The position numbers and the translations under genes were made by a program. Source: Stercorarius parasiticus (lineage: Eukaryota > Chordata > Aves > Charadriiformes > Stercorariidae). From it: a stretch of 64,000 nt of DNA. The DNA lies in assembly GCA_013396915.1 (NCBI GenBank), contig VWZL01002577.1:682001-746000 (forward strand). Reading direction: 5' to 3'. Under the pieces are notes generated by a model. It was not told the DNA's origin. It was given only the letters and a program-made list of their open reading frames with translations, and made no database searches. Positions 12,462 to 25,279 of the stretch are shown here, piece after piece. How positions within the stretch are numbered: position 1 is the stretch's first letter; every line of letters begins with the position of its first letter.

Positions 12462-15400
12462 GAAGAGTAACAAAGATTTATCTACTTTTCAATTTACATA
12501 TTAAATTATTGAAGACAGTTTTATACAGCATAATAGCATTTCATCAGTTTATCGTGAACACAATGCAGTGCCTAAGTGCTTGTGTGCAATTCTTTGAATT
12601 CAAATGGAATGAAATTATATATCTGATAGGGATATACTGCTCATATATATGCAGATAAGGCCAAATCTTCCACATAAGCATATTACCTTTTTTTTTTCTT
12701 GTATAGCAACATGAGGCAAGTGGGCTTGATATTGTCAACCTTTATCCACCTGTAGTACTTTACACCTTGGCGGTGAGTTTTACAAATTAACCAAGCTACT
12801 TATAAGCCTAAAATTTGTGATCATAATTCACTATGTACTTTTGCAAATTCAAGACAAAAACTATTGACAGGGAATTGCTGATATTAGCAAAAGTGCTACT
12901 TTTTGCAATGGTGAAATAAGCTCACGCTCTCTTTCAAATGCGCTAGTGAATACTTAAATAAGTTAATTGGTTTGTGTTTCAATTTATATTACCTTTAATA
13001 TATATATGTTGTCATAAAGCATGAGCAAATACTTCTGAGGAAGTAAAAAGATTATTTTTTTTCTAGAGAAGTAATTTCAGGTTGTGGAACAGCATGTCAG
13101 GAGGGCTTACCTTTTAGAACTATATGGGTACAGCTAAAGTTTTATTTGATTAATTTTATGACTTGCAACACACAAAAATATCCTTTGTAGAAATAGTCAC
13201 AGTTCTGTAATATTTATCTTCCTTCTGTAGATGAGGTTGGACAACAGGTAAGAGCTGAAGCTGAGAACTGAGTCTATACCTGCCTGAAACAACTGTTTCT
13301 TAACCAATGCTGTGAAACAGGTATTAAATAATATTTTGGAGGCACTTGCCTCTTATTTAAAGCAAACAAAAAAATAACTCAAGCAGCAAACAGTTATTTA
13401 CAAAAAACCCAAACCAAACCAAAACCACAAACATGTGAAATGGAACTTCCAGAAGAGGAATATCTAGAAAGTGTGGTAGAAAAAAAATCCTCCTATCTAT
13501 TCAGTAAAAATGCTCTGAGTCATGGATCTGAAGACCGCAAGTCCATCACCATGATTTGATTTGCTGTTGGTAAATTGGGAAAGCAGAGTGAACTATCAGA
13601 GATTAAAAGCATCTTTCTTCATTTGAGTCTAGATTCAGACTGGACAAATAGAGGCGGGGCCCATTCTGGTTTTGAAAAAGTCTCTCATTTCTGTTGATTA
13701 CCATAGTCTAATTCTGTTGTAAAAAAAAAAATTATATAATAATGTAAAGATAAATTATGAGTAGAATTTTTATAAAAAGGGTAAAATCTGCTGTGTGCAG
13801 TAAACCGTCACTGCTTAGTTTCCTGTTATGCAGTTACTTCTGTTCATTAGAACTGTAAAGTAAGTTTAGACAAAACTCTATTTAATTTTAGAGTATTACT
13901 AATTTCCAGCTCGAGTCAGATAGTACTCATTCAATTTTGAGACAGACTGGTCACATTTTCAGAGAACCTGACCAATCTAATTTTTTAGGTGGCAATATCA
14001 GGAATCCTTAGTGGGCTTGATTTACAGCTGCATAAAATTTTGTCAGTCTTTGTTATGCTTCACTGTAAATCTTGGGGCTTATTCAACCCAGAACTCAAAT
14101 TTAAACACCAAAATTATGATTTTTTTATGCAAACAAACTGAGAAAACATCAGAATAGATCCCAGTGCATTGAGAGAGAGCATGTCTCATTAATCGTTTCC
14201 TTTTTTTTTTTCTCCGTTCTACACTCAGTGCAAACACCGCATGAGACAGATGCAGTAAATCTTCTCAAGTTTTGCAAATGAGGAGAGCTAAGTCAAAGTC
14301 TTATGTTGTTCAAGCTACTCACATAGCTGATTAAAACAACAAAAAAATTAAATTTGTTTTTTAAACTTCCACTAAAAATCAGCCACTATTTCCAGGCCTT
14401 AGGTTTTTCTCCTTTCCCAACTCGATCTCCTTTTTCCTTTTTCTCCCCCCTTCCGTTTTTGTCACTATTAAAGAAAAGAAGAGAAAGAAAAAGAGGAAGA
14501 CACACAAACACTCAAATCTAACAATTCCAGTAAAAGGAGTATTTCTTTGCAACAGTTTCAGTCAGCTTCAGGCTTTTTGGGAGTCAGCTTGAACTTTCAA
14601 CAATGTTTTCAATTGTCAAATAATTGTCAAATCTTCTCTTCAAGGGCTGGCAAACACATGGGAATAGGACTTCAAGGATAAGGGTATTTTTAAATGGACA
14701 ATGTAAGAAAGAGTTTATAGTGAATCTATGGTATGATGGAGACATGGTGACAGAAATCTTAAGCCAAACAAAAGAAAATAAAGTATATATGGTGGATTGC
14801 CAAAGCATAATAGAACTGTTCCTCTATTTCACAAAATTTATGGGTAAATGGCCTTAAGAATAGACCAACATGAAATACAGGAGTTGAAAATATGAGTATT
14901 TTTAAGTGCTTTTCTTGGTCGTAGTTAGAAAAGGTGATAAATTTAATGACAATGAGTGGATTTCTCTTCTCAACAACTTTCTTTGGTTTCTTGGTGTTGA
15001 AATAAAACAGCATGAGGATAAGATTAGGCTACCAACTGAATCTCTGGCAGATGTAAAAAATGCAAGGTCAGAGACCCATGTTTTTGCAGGCTTTCCACCA
15101 AGGAATTTTTCAGAGTCTCAGCATTTCTGAAGAGGTATATGGATGGCCCGTAATGTGGCACTTGCTCCCGGTCACCTCACTGCCCTGCTGCTGCGTGGTC
15201 CAGGTGGGGTCTGAAAGCAAGTCTTAACGCTAAGCTAAGAGGGGAGCTTCCACAAGACCGTGGCAGGTTCTGCTTGAGATAAAATGATTCATGGAGGCTA
15301 ATATAGCTCTGACATCACAGCCCAGGCCTGACCTGACAATCCTGGTTTTCCATAAGTTGTAGCTAAAATTCTGGCCTGCAGAGCACATTTGGGCCTCACG

Positions 15401-18400
15401 CTCTGAACTCCCTTTTCATAGCACATTACGCACCGTGCTCAAACAGCCAGCAGGTCTTCGTCCCAGAGAGCGCTGCCAGTATAAACACTCACACACCTTT
15501 GATGAATAGCGAGGAAACCTTCCTGACTGTGCTCTGAAAAGAAGTTATTATGGAGAGGCAGCAATCTGGTCAGTTTTATAGGTCTCCGCTGGGAGTCCCT
15601 GCTAAATATCTGACTACTAACTAACACCTGAACTGGAGAGATTGCACACAAATCACTTTGCTGGGGAACTGCAAGCCTGAACTAACAATGTATAGTAGTA
15701 CAGAAATGGAGAGCTTAACTATTTCAGGAATGAAACAGCCTGTGTGTTTTGCAATGCGAAGCCATAAAGAACATTCTCGTTGCTCTCTCGGTGAATAGCT
15801 TTTTCAGACATACGCGGACCAACATACGCAGAAGATGCATATCAAAGCATGAAATGGGGTGCTTTGTAGAGCTAGTTACTGTTTGAGTGGTATTGTTCGT
15901 TCGTGCATTGCTAAAAAGCTGATAAGTCCACAGATTTGTCATGAGAAGTAGTGCAATTACATATTGTAATGAAATGTTTGGTTATACACAGAGGGAGTGC
16001 TCTTCTGGATGATAAAATACTACAGAGAAGGTGAGTCTAGTTCTGATCGATAGAATACTACTTCTATGCAAATGTTGCCCTTAATTTTGCAGCTTAATGC
16101 TTTAAAACAATTTGCACAGTTAAAAAGAACTGTCATGATATGCCAAATATTACTCATCACTTTTCAAAGTTAGTTCTTTCAAATGCGTTCAGCAGACCAA
16201 TCCCTGCTGTGTAGAAATAGTTACACAGAAATAAAAAATTGTTGCAAGTTTCTACTCCTTGATGCTCCTATTCTTATGGAGACTACGGTCAGTACTTCTG
16301 CAGAAGGGGAATCCTGGAACTGTGCAAACTCCATGAGATCATAGGAATGCATCAAACTGACAGTACCACACAAACTTAAATAAAATGGCTCAAAACATTG
16401 CATCACTCAAAACATTTAAAGCCTATTCACTTCCTCTCCCTCTTATTGCTGAAGGTATTGTCACTCCGTTTTCTTAAAATGTTCCAGAGTTGGAAAGGCA
16501 ACTCTACCAAACAAGTGTACAGAGTTCTTTATTAGAAAAATCAATTTCTGTATTAATCAACCATATGTTGCGCAAACTTTGTTTTCTTTTACGATAATGT
16601 ATTATTATTTTTTAATTCAGAACATATTGATGGGGAGATCATGCTATCACTTGCAATTATTCTTGCTGATGCCCCTTGGTTTATGCAAACTAGGATTACG
16701 GCAGAAGGGAGTACCTTTCTTCTTAAAGGGCAGAAGTGTCTTGCTGAACAAACCGCTTTTAAAACAATTTCTATGTACTTGTGCCAGTATATAGAAAGTA
16801 ATTCTACTGGTGCCAAGCAGAAGATGCACAACTGTTATCAAATTAATGGTACTTACAGGAAACCTTGACATGGCAAAACTGTTTGTATTCCCATTCAGAG
16901 ATCTTGGTCAGTGTTCTTCAATAATAAAAAATCTGTAATGAAATGTTGGTTTGTTTTTTTTTTTTAATTTTTCCAAATTAAATGCAATTTGGAGTAATCT
17001 TAATGAAACCACAAAAACTTCTTGTATTTCCTTGATTAGGTAGGTCATGATGTTAGTCCCTGCTGTCATCCAGGTTTCTGAATACTTTCTTCTATTATAC
17101 TGTTTGCAATTACTTGCAGTTTGGCCAGACTATTTGAGTTGATATTTCCCATCTCCTTTCTGGTGGCAAATTTCAGTTAAAATGCCCAACTGTTTCTGTG
17201 AAAAAGACAAAAGAAAATAAAATATTTTATGATATTAAATGAATTCTGTGAACCTCTGTTTCGACAGCTAAATGTTGTGCTAACACAAAGGTTTGAAATT
17301 TGGCTGGAATGTCTCTCTTTACAGGATCTGTAAAATCACTGTGAGAGGACGTTTGTCTCAAGCCTACAAGCTGCTTTGTTTTTGGCATCTAGAGGTCTTT
17401 CATGGCTATCTTAGTCCTTTCAGTCCTCCCAATGCCATTGACTGTCATTTTTCTGGTTTTATTTCTTGTTATGAAGAAATCAGTAACTGCAAATTTAAAC
17501 ACAACATTCTCATTTTACCACACCTGTAACAAATTGAGGCCTTTTGAAGGTAAGGAAAATATAGTGAAGACAGCAATAACTTTACTGATTAAGGTTTAAA
17601 ATGCTCCTTTACCACAGTCTTAGAACTTTAGATAATCACTTAACTTTCACCGATTAAAATCCTCATACATATGACAAAGGTATGAGTGTAGTTAGAGAGT
17701 AACTATAAAAGACTTTGTAGTGTTCTTGATATTACAACAGAGAAGGTGATAAAAAGTCTGATCTAAATAGAAAAAATGTACATACTTGCTTAATATTGGA
17801 AAATAAAACCTAGATCTTCCTTTTTTTATCTAGTTACTAATAGAATCAAAATATCCTTTCTACCTATAGTTTATCATGACAGAGATATCGGTATGGGTTG
17901 TAGAAGGAAAGCCAAATCAAATATGTAATATCTGTATCAGACACTGCCACTGGAAACAGGTCTCTACTGTTGTCTTCCCTGAGATGTGGTAGGATGGCTT
18001 TCATCAAATTTTCCATAATTACTTGTAGATTTTAATATTGGTGTACTAGAATACATCAGTCTAAAAAAGCAATTGTTTACTACTTTAGTTCTTACAGACA
18101 AGAAGTACCTTTCTCTGGTATTTCAGTGTTTTTCAGCACTATTACAGTGGATTTAATCTTCTGTTCTAATCCATGATGCTTATGTCAGCAGTACTTCATA
18201 TGCATAACTGTTATCTGCTTTTAAATATAAAGGGGCTGGATTCTTATTTTGACTACATTAGTAGTTGTTCACTGTAACTCTTGATTGCAGTGGGTACAAA
18301 TTAAATCACTTTGGACACCAGTTCATGAAGTATCACAACAAATCTTTGCTTGGGCTCTTTCAATGGAAGGTATGCATGGAATTAGATTCATTATGGCATG

Positions 18401-21400
18401 AGACTGCAACCTGACTCTGAACTTATGTTAATGAGCAAAACATGTGCTAAATTCCTTTAATTTGGTAAATGCAAAGTTAATTAATATAAATTCACCATTT
18501 CTCGTAATAGTCTTGGTAAGTCTGTCACTTCTATTTTTCTCAAAATGCTTTGCATCTAAGTATTTGTAGAAAGACACATTTTTAAAAACAAGGATTTCTG
18601 CTTGAATACATTTCTGTTCTTTTCACTGGTTTAAGTCTGGGTTATATTTCTAGTATCTCACATTTTGTCATTATCCACAGAGTTGTATTTCTTTTAAAAT
18701 GCAGTTAGAAACTCTGTAGCACAGTAAGTTTAGATTGTCATTGAATCAGACTACTTCCATGTCTGTATCTTGACAGAAATAAACAAGCAAGCAGGTGGTA
18801 ATATTATCACTATATTCTCTATTTAAACATACGAAGAGAAAAATATAGGCCTCTGCCCATGTTATTCTGCTGCTTTTCTTTTCTCTGTTGTGTAACAACT
18901 AATAGGAAGAATCTCCATTAAAAACTGTAATCAAAATAACTGTTACTTGCAAGCACTTTCAGCAGTTAATGTCCTCATTTTACAGTTAATTCACTTAAAG
19001 ATTATCAGTGCAGGATAATACATATGATCTGCTTAGCAATTCCTTTATCAAGTTTTCTTTGCTTAACTTGTTAAATCCTTTTTTTTTTTTTTGGCCTTTT
19101 TGTGACAAAGCCTTTCCCCAGAAAACTAAGTAGGCCATTTCATTTAGTTTACCACACTGATCATGCTGGGTGTTATGAAGAAATTATTTCAGAATTCTTT
19201 CACCAGAGTAAATGAGTTGGAGTGTGACTCCTGAGTTGTTCTGTGTAATACAGGCACCAAGCCAGCAAAACAGCTTCTGTGAGAATGAACCCTTACCAGC
19301 TTCCAGTAGCTGACATCCAATTCCATGCAGATCTCTTCTTTTTTAAGTAAAGAAAGACTAAATATCAAAGAAAAAAAAGTGCAATTTACTATCAGCTAGT
19401 GTTTATCACCAAATAGTATTAAATATAAACCAACGGTTATTTATATTAAGGTTAGATGATGACACTAGTGAAAATCATGGCCTGGTCGTTCTAGGCCCAA
19501 ACATGTACTGCGAATCAGTCCCTCCTGTGAAAAAGTTCAAATGATCCTACATGGCAAGTTTCACTAACCTTTGTCTGTGTTCAGTTCAAATCAAAATCCT
19601 ACAAAAGCATACACACTCACTTAACCCCCAGCACTGTGATCACTTCTGGTCAAAATCGGTAAAAGTGGGAGAGGAATCAAGGGAAATGACTTGTCCTGTG
19701 CCTTAAAGCCGATTAATGTTGATGTAGAAATGCGTTTGAGCATTTCTGAGTTCTCTTCCCCTTTAATGTTCTGGCCAATAAAGGATGCTGCCTTGATAAA
19801 TGTCATTGATCAATCATTATCATACAATCTTTCTTTTAGTATAATAGCTTTCTTAATATTTTTTATAAGCTTTTCAATTTCGTTTTGCTAACTATCATTT
19901 GAAATGCTGGAAAAATATATTTCTTTTGGTCCTAATTCTTCAAGCTGCTGAGAGAGCGTAGTTCCTATTGGTATCAATAACACCTCCTTCAAATCCAGCA
20001 AGGTCACTGATGCTCTTCATTTGATAGTCTTCCCTGAACTTATCTGCAACCATTTTACTTTTTCAGGTATTCATAAATGTGTTTGGAAGATATTCGTGTT
20101 TGTGCCAAATGCTTTCTACTTAAAAAAAATATAAGAATTCACAGTTGAGATTTGGTATGAACTAAGACTTCTTCATTATTTGATTTTTAAGCAGCTCTGG
20201 AATAGTCTATGCGCTCTTATGATAATAATTCAGCTGTCTTTATGGGGACAACTTGTTAGCAACCTTCCACAAAATTATAAGACTCCAATTAGCTCTCACT
20301 GTCCTGCACTGAACTATAGTTCTCAAGTGTAGGCAATCACCGCAGTCAGCTAATGACCGTAACAAAATGGTGGTTTGGTTACTACTTCTCCAGCAGCTTC
20401 AAGCTTGAGGTTCACCACAGTCTTCCCATTTTATAGGAACAGCCAAATTCTAGTGGCATTGCTATGAAAGAACCTTTATGCTACCAGCAGTACCTTTAAA
20501 TCAGGCAGCCACTTCCCAAGGTGTTATTCAAATGCTATTAAACAAACTTCCAGCTATTGAACAAAATGATACCATTGAGAATGTATAAACCATTATATTG
20601 CACGCAGCCTGTCTAAAGAAATGTGATAAACTGAAATACACCTTTCATAAAAAGCTAACAGTAAAGCAAATAAACAACATGGGAAAGACCTCCATGTTTC
20701 AGGATTTCTCTGGGGCTCTCCAAAACCTAAAAGGGAGTTGTCTATCAAATATTCTATTCTGAAGAGATGGGAGAATGCTCCAGTGAAGAGACAGAAATAG
20801 TTGGAAAAAACCCACTATTCAGCAATTTAATCAATGCAGGCAAGCAGAAATTATTTTCACATGGTCTTAACCTGAAACTGGGAAAATGGATCGGGTATAT
20901 TCATTGGTTCTTTATAACTTGTACCTTCACAAGTGCTGCCATACTCTTTTCTTTTTTGTTTTCTTTCATGCAAATTTTTGATCCTTTCCCAGGTGAAGAG
21001 TATATATATATATGTGAATAAAGTCACTGTTTGCCTATCCAGCATTTTCTTGTGTTTGTGCTTAATATTTTATCACTAGGGAATTGGTTGATGAAGATCT
21101 TAAACAGCAAGAACACTGAGTTGTTTTTGTATCATGTCTTGGAGCAATTAGAGAAAACAGCGTCCTTTTCACATGTTTGTAATGAGGCTGGATATAGATT
21201 TCTCTATTTGGATTTGGAAGACTGGAACACCAGATAGATTCACTAGCTGAGTGGCTTGAGAGGCTGGGAATAAAGAATGACAAAAATATGATTAGAAATC
21301 CGGTTAGGATATATTGAAATAATTAATAATTAAACTAAAAGTTAATTCATAAAAATGATGAAAAAGAGTTTTCTGACAGACTTTTCCTGTATGTATTTAA

Positions 21401-22959
21401 ACCTTGTATGAGAAGGCATAAGGAAATGTTGACAGAAATCTACCTGTACCCAAGAGTCACAAAAAAGTGTTTATTTAACCTTGCTTTAGTTTATGGGAAA
21501 GGGAGGGAGAGCAGGAAAAGGAAGAGAGCAGACTTGACACCTTGGGTCAATTTTTGTTTCTTCAGGGGTGGCCCAACAAAGCAATAGATGTTGACATTTT
21601 CAGTGGAAAAAACCAGTCTTCTGTGTAAGTGGAAGACAAGCGGGAGGAAATGAAAGCTAAAAAAAAAAAAGAAGTACTTGGAATACCCTCATGGGACTGA
21701 ATAAATTTAAAGAAGCTATTCAGATGGGTAGAGATTTGAATTTAGATGAGTTCTCCTCTGTTTGTGAACTCTAACATGGCTACAAACATCCTAAAGAAAA
21801 AAAAATAAATAATTAAATAAAAATAAACATTAATTTAGGTTGCCACATAATAGGTACATCCACAAGCAATGTCAGCTTTTACAGACCAAAAAGGATTATG
21901 TAGCACAAATAGCTTCCACATCTGATAGCTAGTGGGAAACCATTGCTTCCTCCCATTGATCTTCTGAGAGGGATGAGACTATTCAGCCCCAAAATGGAAA
22001 AACATTTAATTTTCAGAAAGATTTTGGTATCCTAAAAATATATTCATCACCTGTCTATCCCTAGATTTCCAGTTTCATTGTTTATATCAAATATTCACTG
22101 TTAAAATACAGTGGTAGTAAATAGGACCATACAGGTTTAAATTAAAAAGAAGAAAATAAAAAGTCAAACACAACACCTCAAACCTAATATTTTATTTTAT
22201 TACCTGATGTGGGCTGGAGCAGTTTTGCCATGTATATTATGGACACTAACAAATTCATCAAGATGTCTTGTCAGTATTTCCTACATTTTGTCCTTTTACA
22301 TGTGTAGCTGCAACATGTTAAACTCCAGGATCATACATATTTCTGACCTAACTCCTCAGTCACCAGTGAGGTTAAAGCAAAGGTGTATGCTGCCCAAAGA
22401 CTTCACGATCTAACAGTGGACAGAGGTGTAATCTGTGTTTTACTGTGTAAACAAAAAATTTACCTCAGTGCCTATCTCAAAGGAGAGTACAAGTGCACTA
22501 AATAACTTGTCTAAATAGCTTGTTAGGAGGAATCTTGGAAGTTGGACACTGAAATTGGAATCTGGTGATTTGAACCTAGCTTCTTGCTTAATTGTGAAGT
22601 TCTTTGTGTGTGGAAATCTTTCACAGATCTCCTGATCTATTCCGTACTTACTATTATAGTCCTGAAGCGCAGTTAGGAGCTCAAGGAAGGCAAGAAAGGA
22701 GAAAAACTGGATAAATACAGTCACAAATATTTACTAGTGGAGAAAGTTGGATGAGCTGGAGGAATTGTCTCAGACCAAAATGTAATTTGAACAGCTCTGA
22801 CTGAAAAAATAGTAGATAATACATTTAGTAAGAAGTGAACAGAAACAAATGATTTTCAGCCAAGCAGCCTAAAAGTAATCAACAGCAAAAATGCCAATGT
22901 ATTTTGTAGTATAATTGTTATTTCAGTTTGTCTGAGAAGCAAAGAAGTGTCAAAACCCC
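12462..22959. other. Long AT-rich unique noncoding stretch between CR1 copies
   Basis: About 10.5 kb without a recognised CR1, exon or RNA gene. Low-complexity sites include the A/C-rich tract at 13401-13434, the pyrimidine/purine pair at 14408-14503, T-rich tracts at 16946-16966 and about 19078-19092, and a short TA repeat near 21001-21013. The patch 15130-15660 is less AT-rich than its surroundings. Around 16579-16870 several frames on both strands are open at once, which suggests a chance absence of stops more than a gene. Confidence 0.5.
14408..14503. repeat. Pyrimidine tract followed by purine tract, imperfect inverted repeat
   Basis: A pyrimidine-rich run (about 14408-14459) is followed after about 10 nt by a purine-rich run (about 14470-14503). 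The two are roughly complementary when folded back, so a loose hairpin or triplex-prone structure is possible. No gene or known element is attached to it. Confidence 0.5.
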
Positions 22960-23091
22960 TCTTAAGAGAAACCAAAGATGAAATAAATTATGAAATATGT
23001 CTGGGGCAAATTAGTAGAATTGTTTAAAAAATAGTAGATGTGATTAAGTAGGATATAATGGGGACAGTCAAAACAATGTTGTAGGTGGAAG

Positions 23092-23310
23092 GGATGTCTC
23101 ACGAATCTCATAGGGAGCTCTCTGAAGAAGTCAGTAAATGTGCTAAGCATGACAATACCCTCATAACAGGCTTATTATAGAATAGATTGTGCTAAGGTAA
23201 AACAGAAGGTGCATTAGGAGATAGCTCCACAATGGAAGGAATTTCCAGTAGAATCTTTGGGGTCTATGCTAGCACTTTCACTATTCAGCATGTTCACAGA
23301 TGTTTGTAAG
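23092..23310 (+). mobile_element. Ancient CR1 reverse-transcriptase fragment
   Basis: Two blocks fit the middle of CR1 ORF2 as known from reptile and bird CR1. A block around 23092-23140 corresponds to the EFFEEVNK-type region before the catalytic core. The block around 23230-23310 corresponds to the GSVLGPVLFNIFINDL-type region just upstream of the FADD motif. Degenerate GGGGTCTATGCTAGC (from about 23260) and CTATTCAGCATGTTCA (from about 23281) mark the second block. The spacing is shorter than in an intact element, so an internal deletion is likely. The reading frame is destroyed. It is much older than the other CR1 copies. The edges are uncertain, and it may begin some hundred bases upstream. 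Confidence 0.6.
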
Positions 23311-24835
23311 AAATGCTGTGACTTGGCCTGTTTCGTACTCACTTACAAAGGTAATCATCTTTGTAACTTGTACCGTTTTAGCCCTTCAGAATCATGAGAT
23401 TGTATAAAACATTCACACGACACTTAAAGTTCTTGAGGTTTTGACTTTCTATAAGGCAGGCCTTCTCTAGATCTGTAGGATTAAAAAAATCCCCAACTTT
23501 AAAATATACAGATTTTTTCCAGAATTGGACAAATTTGGGATTGGGGAACCCAAGCCCCCCAAAAGTGAGAATTGCTTTATGCACAGGAAAATTGTGAAGC
23601 CTACCAGCAGCAGTAAACTACAAGTTTATATAATAGCTACCCAGGTCTCTACAGAACAGTATACTTGGAAAAAAGATGCAGCTCAGCTTACGTTTTTTTC
23701 ATGTGTCATTTCCCCTCTTACTAAGTGAGCTTTTTCCCTAGAAAGACAAAAATATTCTTGCTGAAAGTGTCTATAAAAATGGGACTGTTTACTATGTATA
23801 GTTATTTTCTAGCGTTAATCATATTATCACAATCAGGGATGTCGAACATAGCCTGAATGTTTCCTCTATCTTTCTGTAGCTTTTGGGGTTTGCTTTTCTA
23901 AGACAAATCATAAGTTTATTAGACATATTCTGACTTCTGGTGGCTGGCATAGATATACTGTAGGACTCTAGAGTTCATATGGGTTGCACAGTTGATAGCT
24001 ACTTCTGGCATCTGTCTTGTCGCCAGTGATGGTTTCTTCCACTTTCTTGTTTCTAAATCTCAGCGGAAACGGGGTTTATAGCATAGGAATCTGTTGCATA
24101 GATTAGGGAAGCCTTTTACTTCATTTCAAGTTAATATAGAATTCTAAGTATAGGAGGTTATGTTTTATGGGAAAATAGGCATTCTTTCACATGTTGTGTG
24201 ACACGTGGACATGCATTATATTATTTCATTAGTATGTTGTATAGGGGAAGAGCTAACTCAAAAATAATTAGTCACACAAGCAGTAAAAAAATGTGCTATA
24301 GTTAGAATAAACTTACAGATTCAAGAGAATTCTGTGCTGACAATATACTCTCCTAGTGTTGCCTGTTAAACCTTCAAAGATATTCCTTGCCTCTTCTCAT
24401 GTCCATGAAGTAGAACACCTGATAGAGAGAACTTTTTTTTTTTAAAAAAAGTGCACAGCACCCATGACAGTGGTATTTCAGTGCATGGTCATTGTTCCTG
24501 AGTAACTCTTGAGTATCTGCCCAATGGCTATCTTAATACAGAAAAATAAATGAATAACGCCTATGCTAGAAAACATAAATAGGGACAGTTTGTTCACAGT
24601 GAATGGGGGTAGTGAGAGGGAATATTGCAATGAAAGAGGAGTCTAACTTTATTTGGCTTAGTCTTACAGTGTGTGCCTCCAGATAACAAGAAGCTGGTTT
24701 CGTTTTTTTAAATATTTTCTCACTCTTAATCCCGATAGTTGAATACTAATAATCAAAAGAATGGTTCATACCAAAAACAGTTTGTGGAGAAGATGTCTAT
24801 ATAGCAAATGAGAAGACGTTAGCTGTGGTGGATTT
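23311..24835. other. AT-rich unique noncoding sequence
   Basis: No repeat, RNA gene or exon was recognised. A T-run followed by an A-run at 24433-24450 forms a trivial palindrome. Confidence 0.5.
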
Positions 24836-24841
24836 ATGATT

Positions 24842-25005
24842 TGCTAAAACTAGGCAGGCATCAGCTGAAGTGCCCCTACACCAATGCACGCAGCATGGGC
24901 AACAAGTAGGAGGAGCTGGAAGCCACCATGCTTCTAAGAAAGCTACAACCTAGTTGCCATTACTGAAAGTTGGTGGGATGAATCCCATGACTGGACTTCA
25001 GCTAT
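24842..25005 (+). pseudogene. CR1 ORF2 endonuclease N-terminal fragment
   Basis: The plus-strand translation, with stops, shows LGRHQLKC, NARSMGNK, EELEAT and ESWWDESHDWTSAI. This is the start of the CR1 apurinic-type endonuclease domain. The glutamine of the usual GNKQEEL is replaced by a TAG stop, and at least one frameshift lies before the ESWWDESHDW motif. The fragment stops abruptly near 25005, where the sequence switches to the opposite strand. Confidence 0.85.
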
Positions 25006-25279
25006 CGGGGTGGTTGAAGTCCCCCAGCAGGACGAGAGCCTGTGAGCACCATGCCTCCTGTAGCTGGAGTGAGAAGGTTTTGTCAATAGGCTCCCCTTGA
25101 TCAGGTGACCTATAGTAACACCAACCACAAGGTTCCCTTTGTTGCCTTGGTCTTTTACTTTTACCCATAAGCTTTCAACCTGCTCATAGCTACTTTTCAG
25201 AGACAGCTCTTCACACTCTATCCATTTCTTAATGGGCAACGCCTCTGCCCTTCCTTCCTCCCCAGTCCTTTCTGAACAG
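25006..25279 (-). pseudogene. CR1 ORF2 endonuclease middle fragment, inverted
   Basis: On the minus strand this reads [14 protein letters not shown], then KKWIECEELSLKSS, EQVESLWVKVKDQGNKGN, and after a frame change DQGEPIDKTF, LQLQEA and GDFNHPD. This is the middle of the same endonuclease domain. Its first residues follow almost directly after the last residues of the plus-strand fragment at 24842-25005 in an intact CR1. It is therefore the next piece of the same element turned round in place. It holds the conserved GDFN motif of this nuclease family. Confidence 0.88.

Noticed and set aside
16579..16871. Four overlapping open frames on both strands
   Set aside because: Simultaneous openness in several frames points to a chance lack of stops. 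No domain or splice signals were recognised.
21001..21014. TA dinucleotide microsatellite
   Set aside because: Only about six or seven units in AT-rich DNA, too short to be notable.
24431..24452. T-run/A-run palindrome
   Set aside because: A homopolymer junction gives a trivial palindrome with no other structure.
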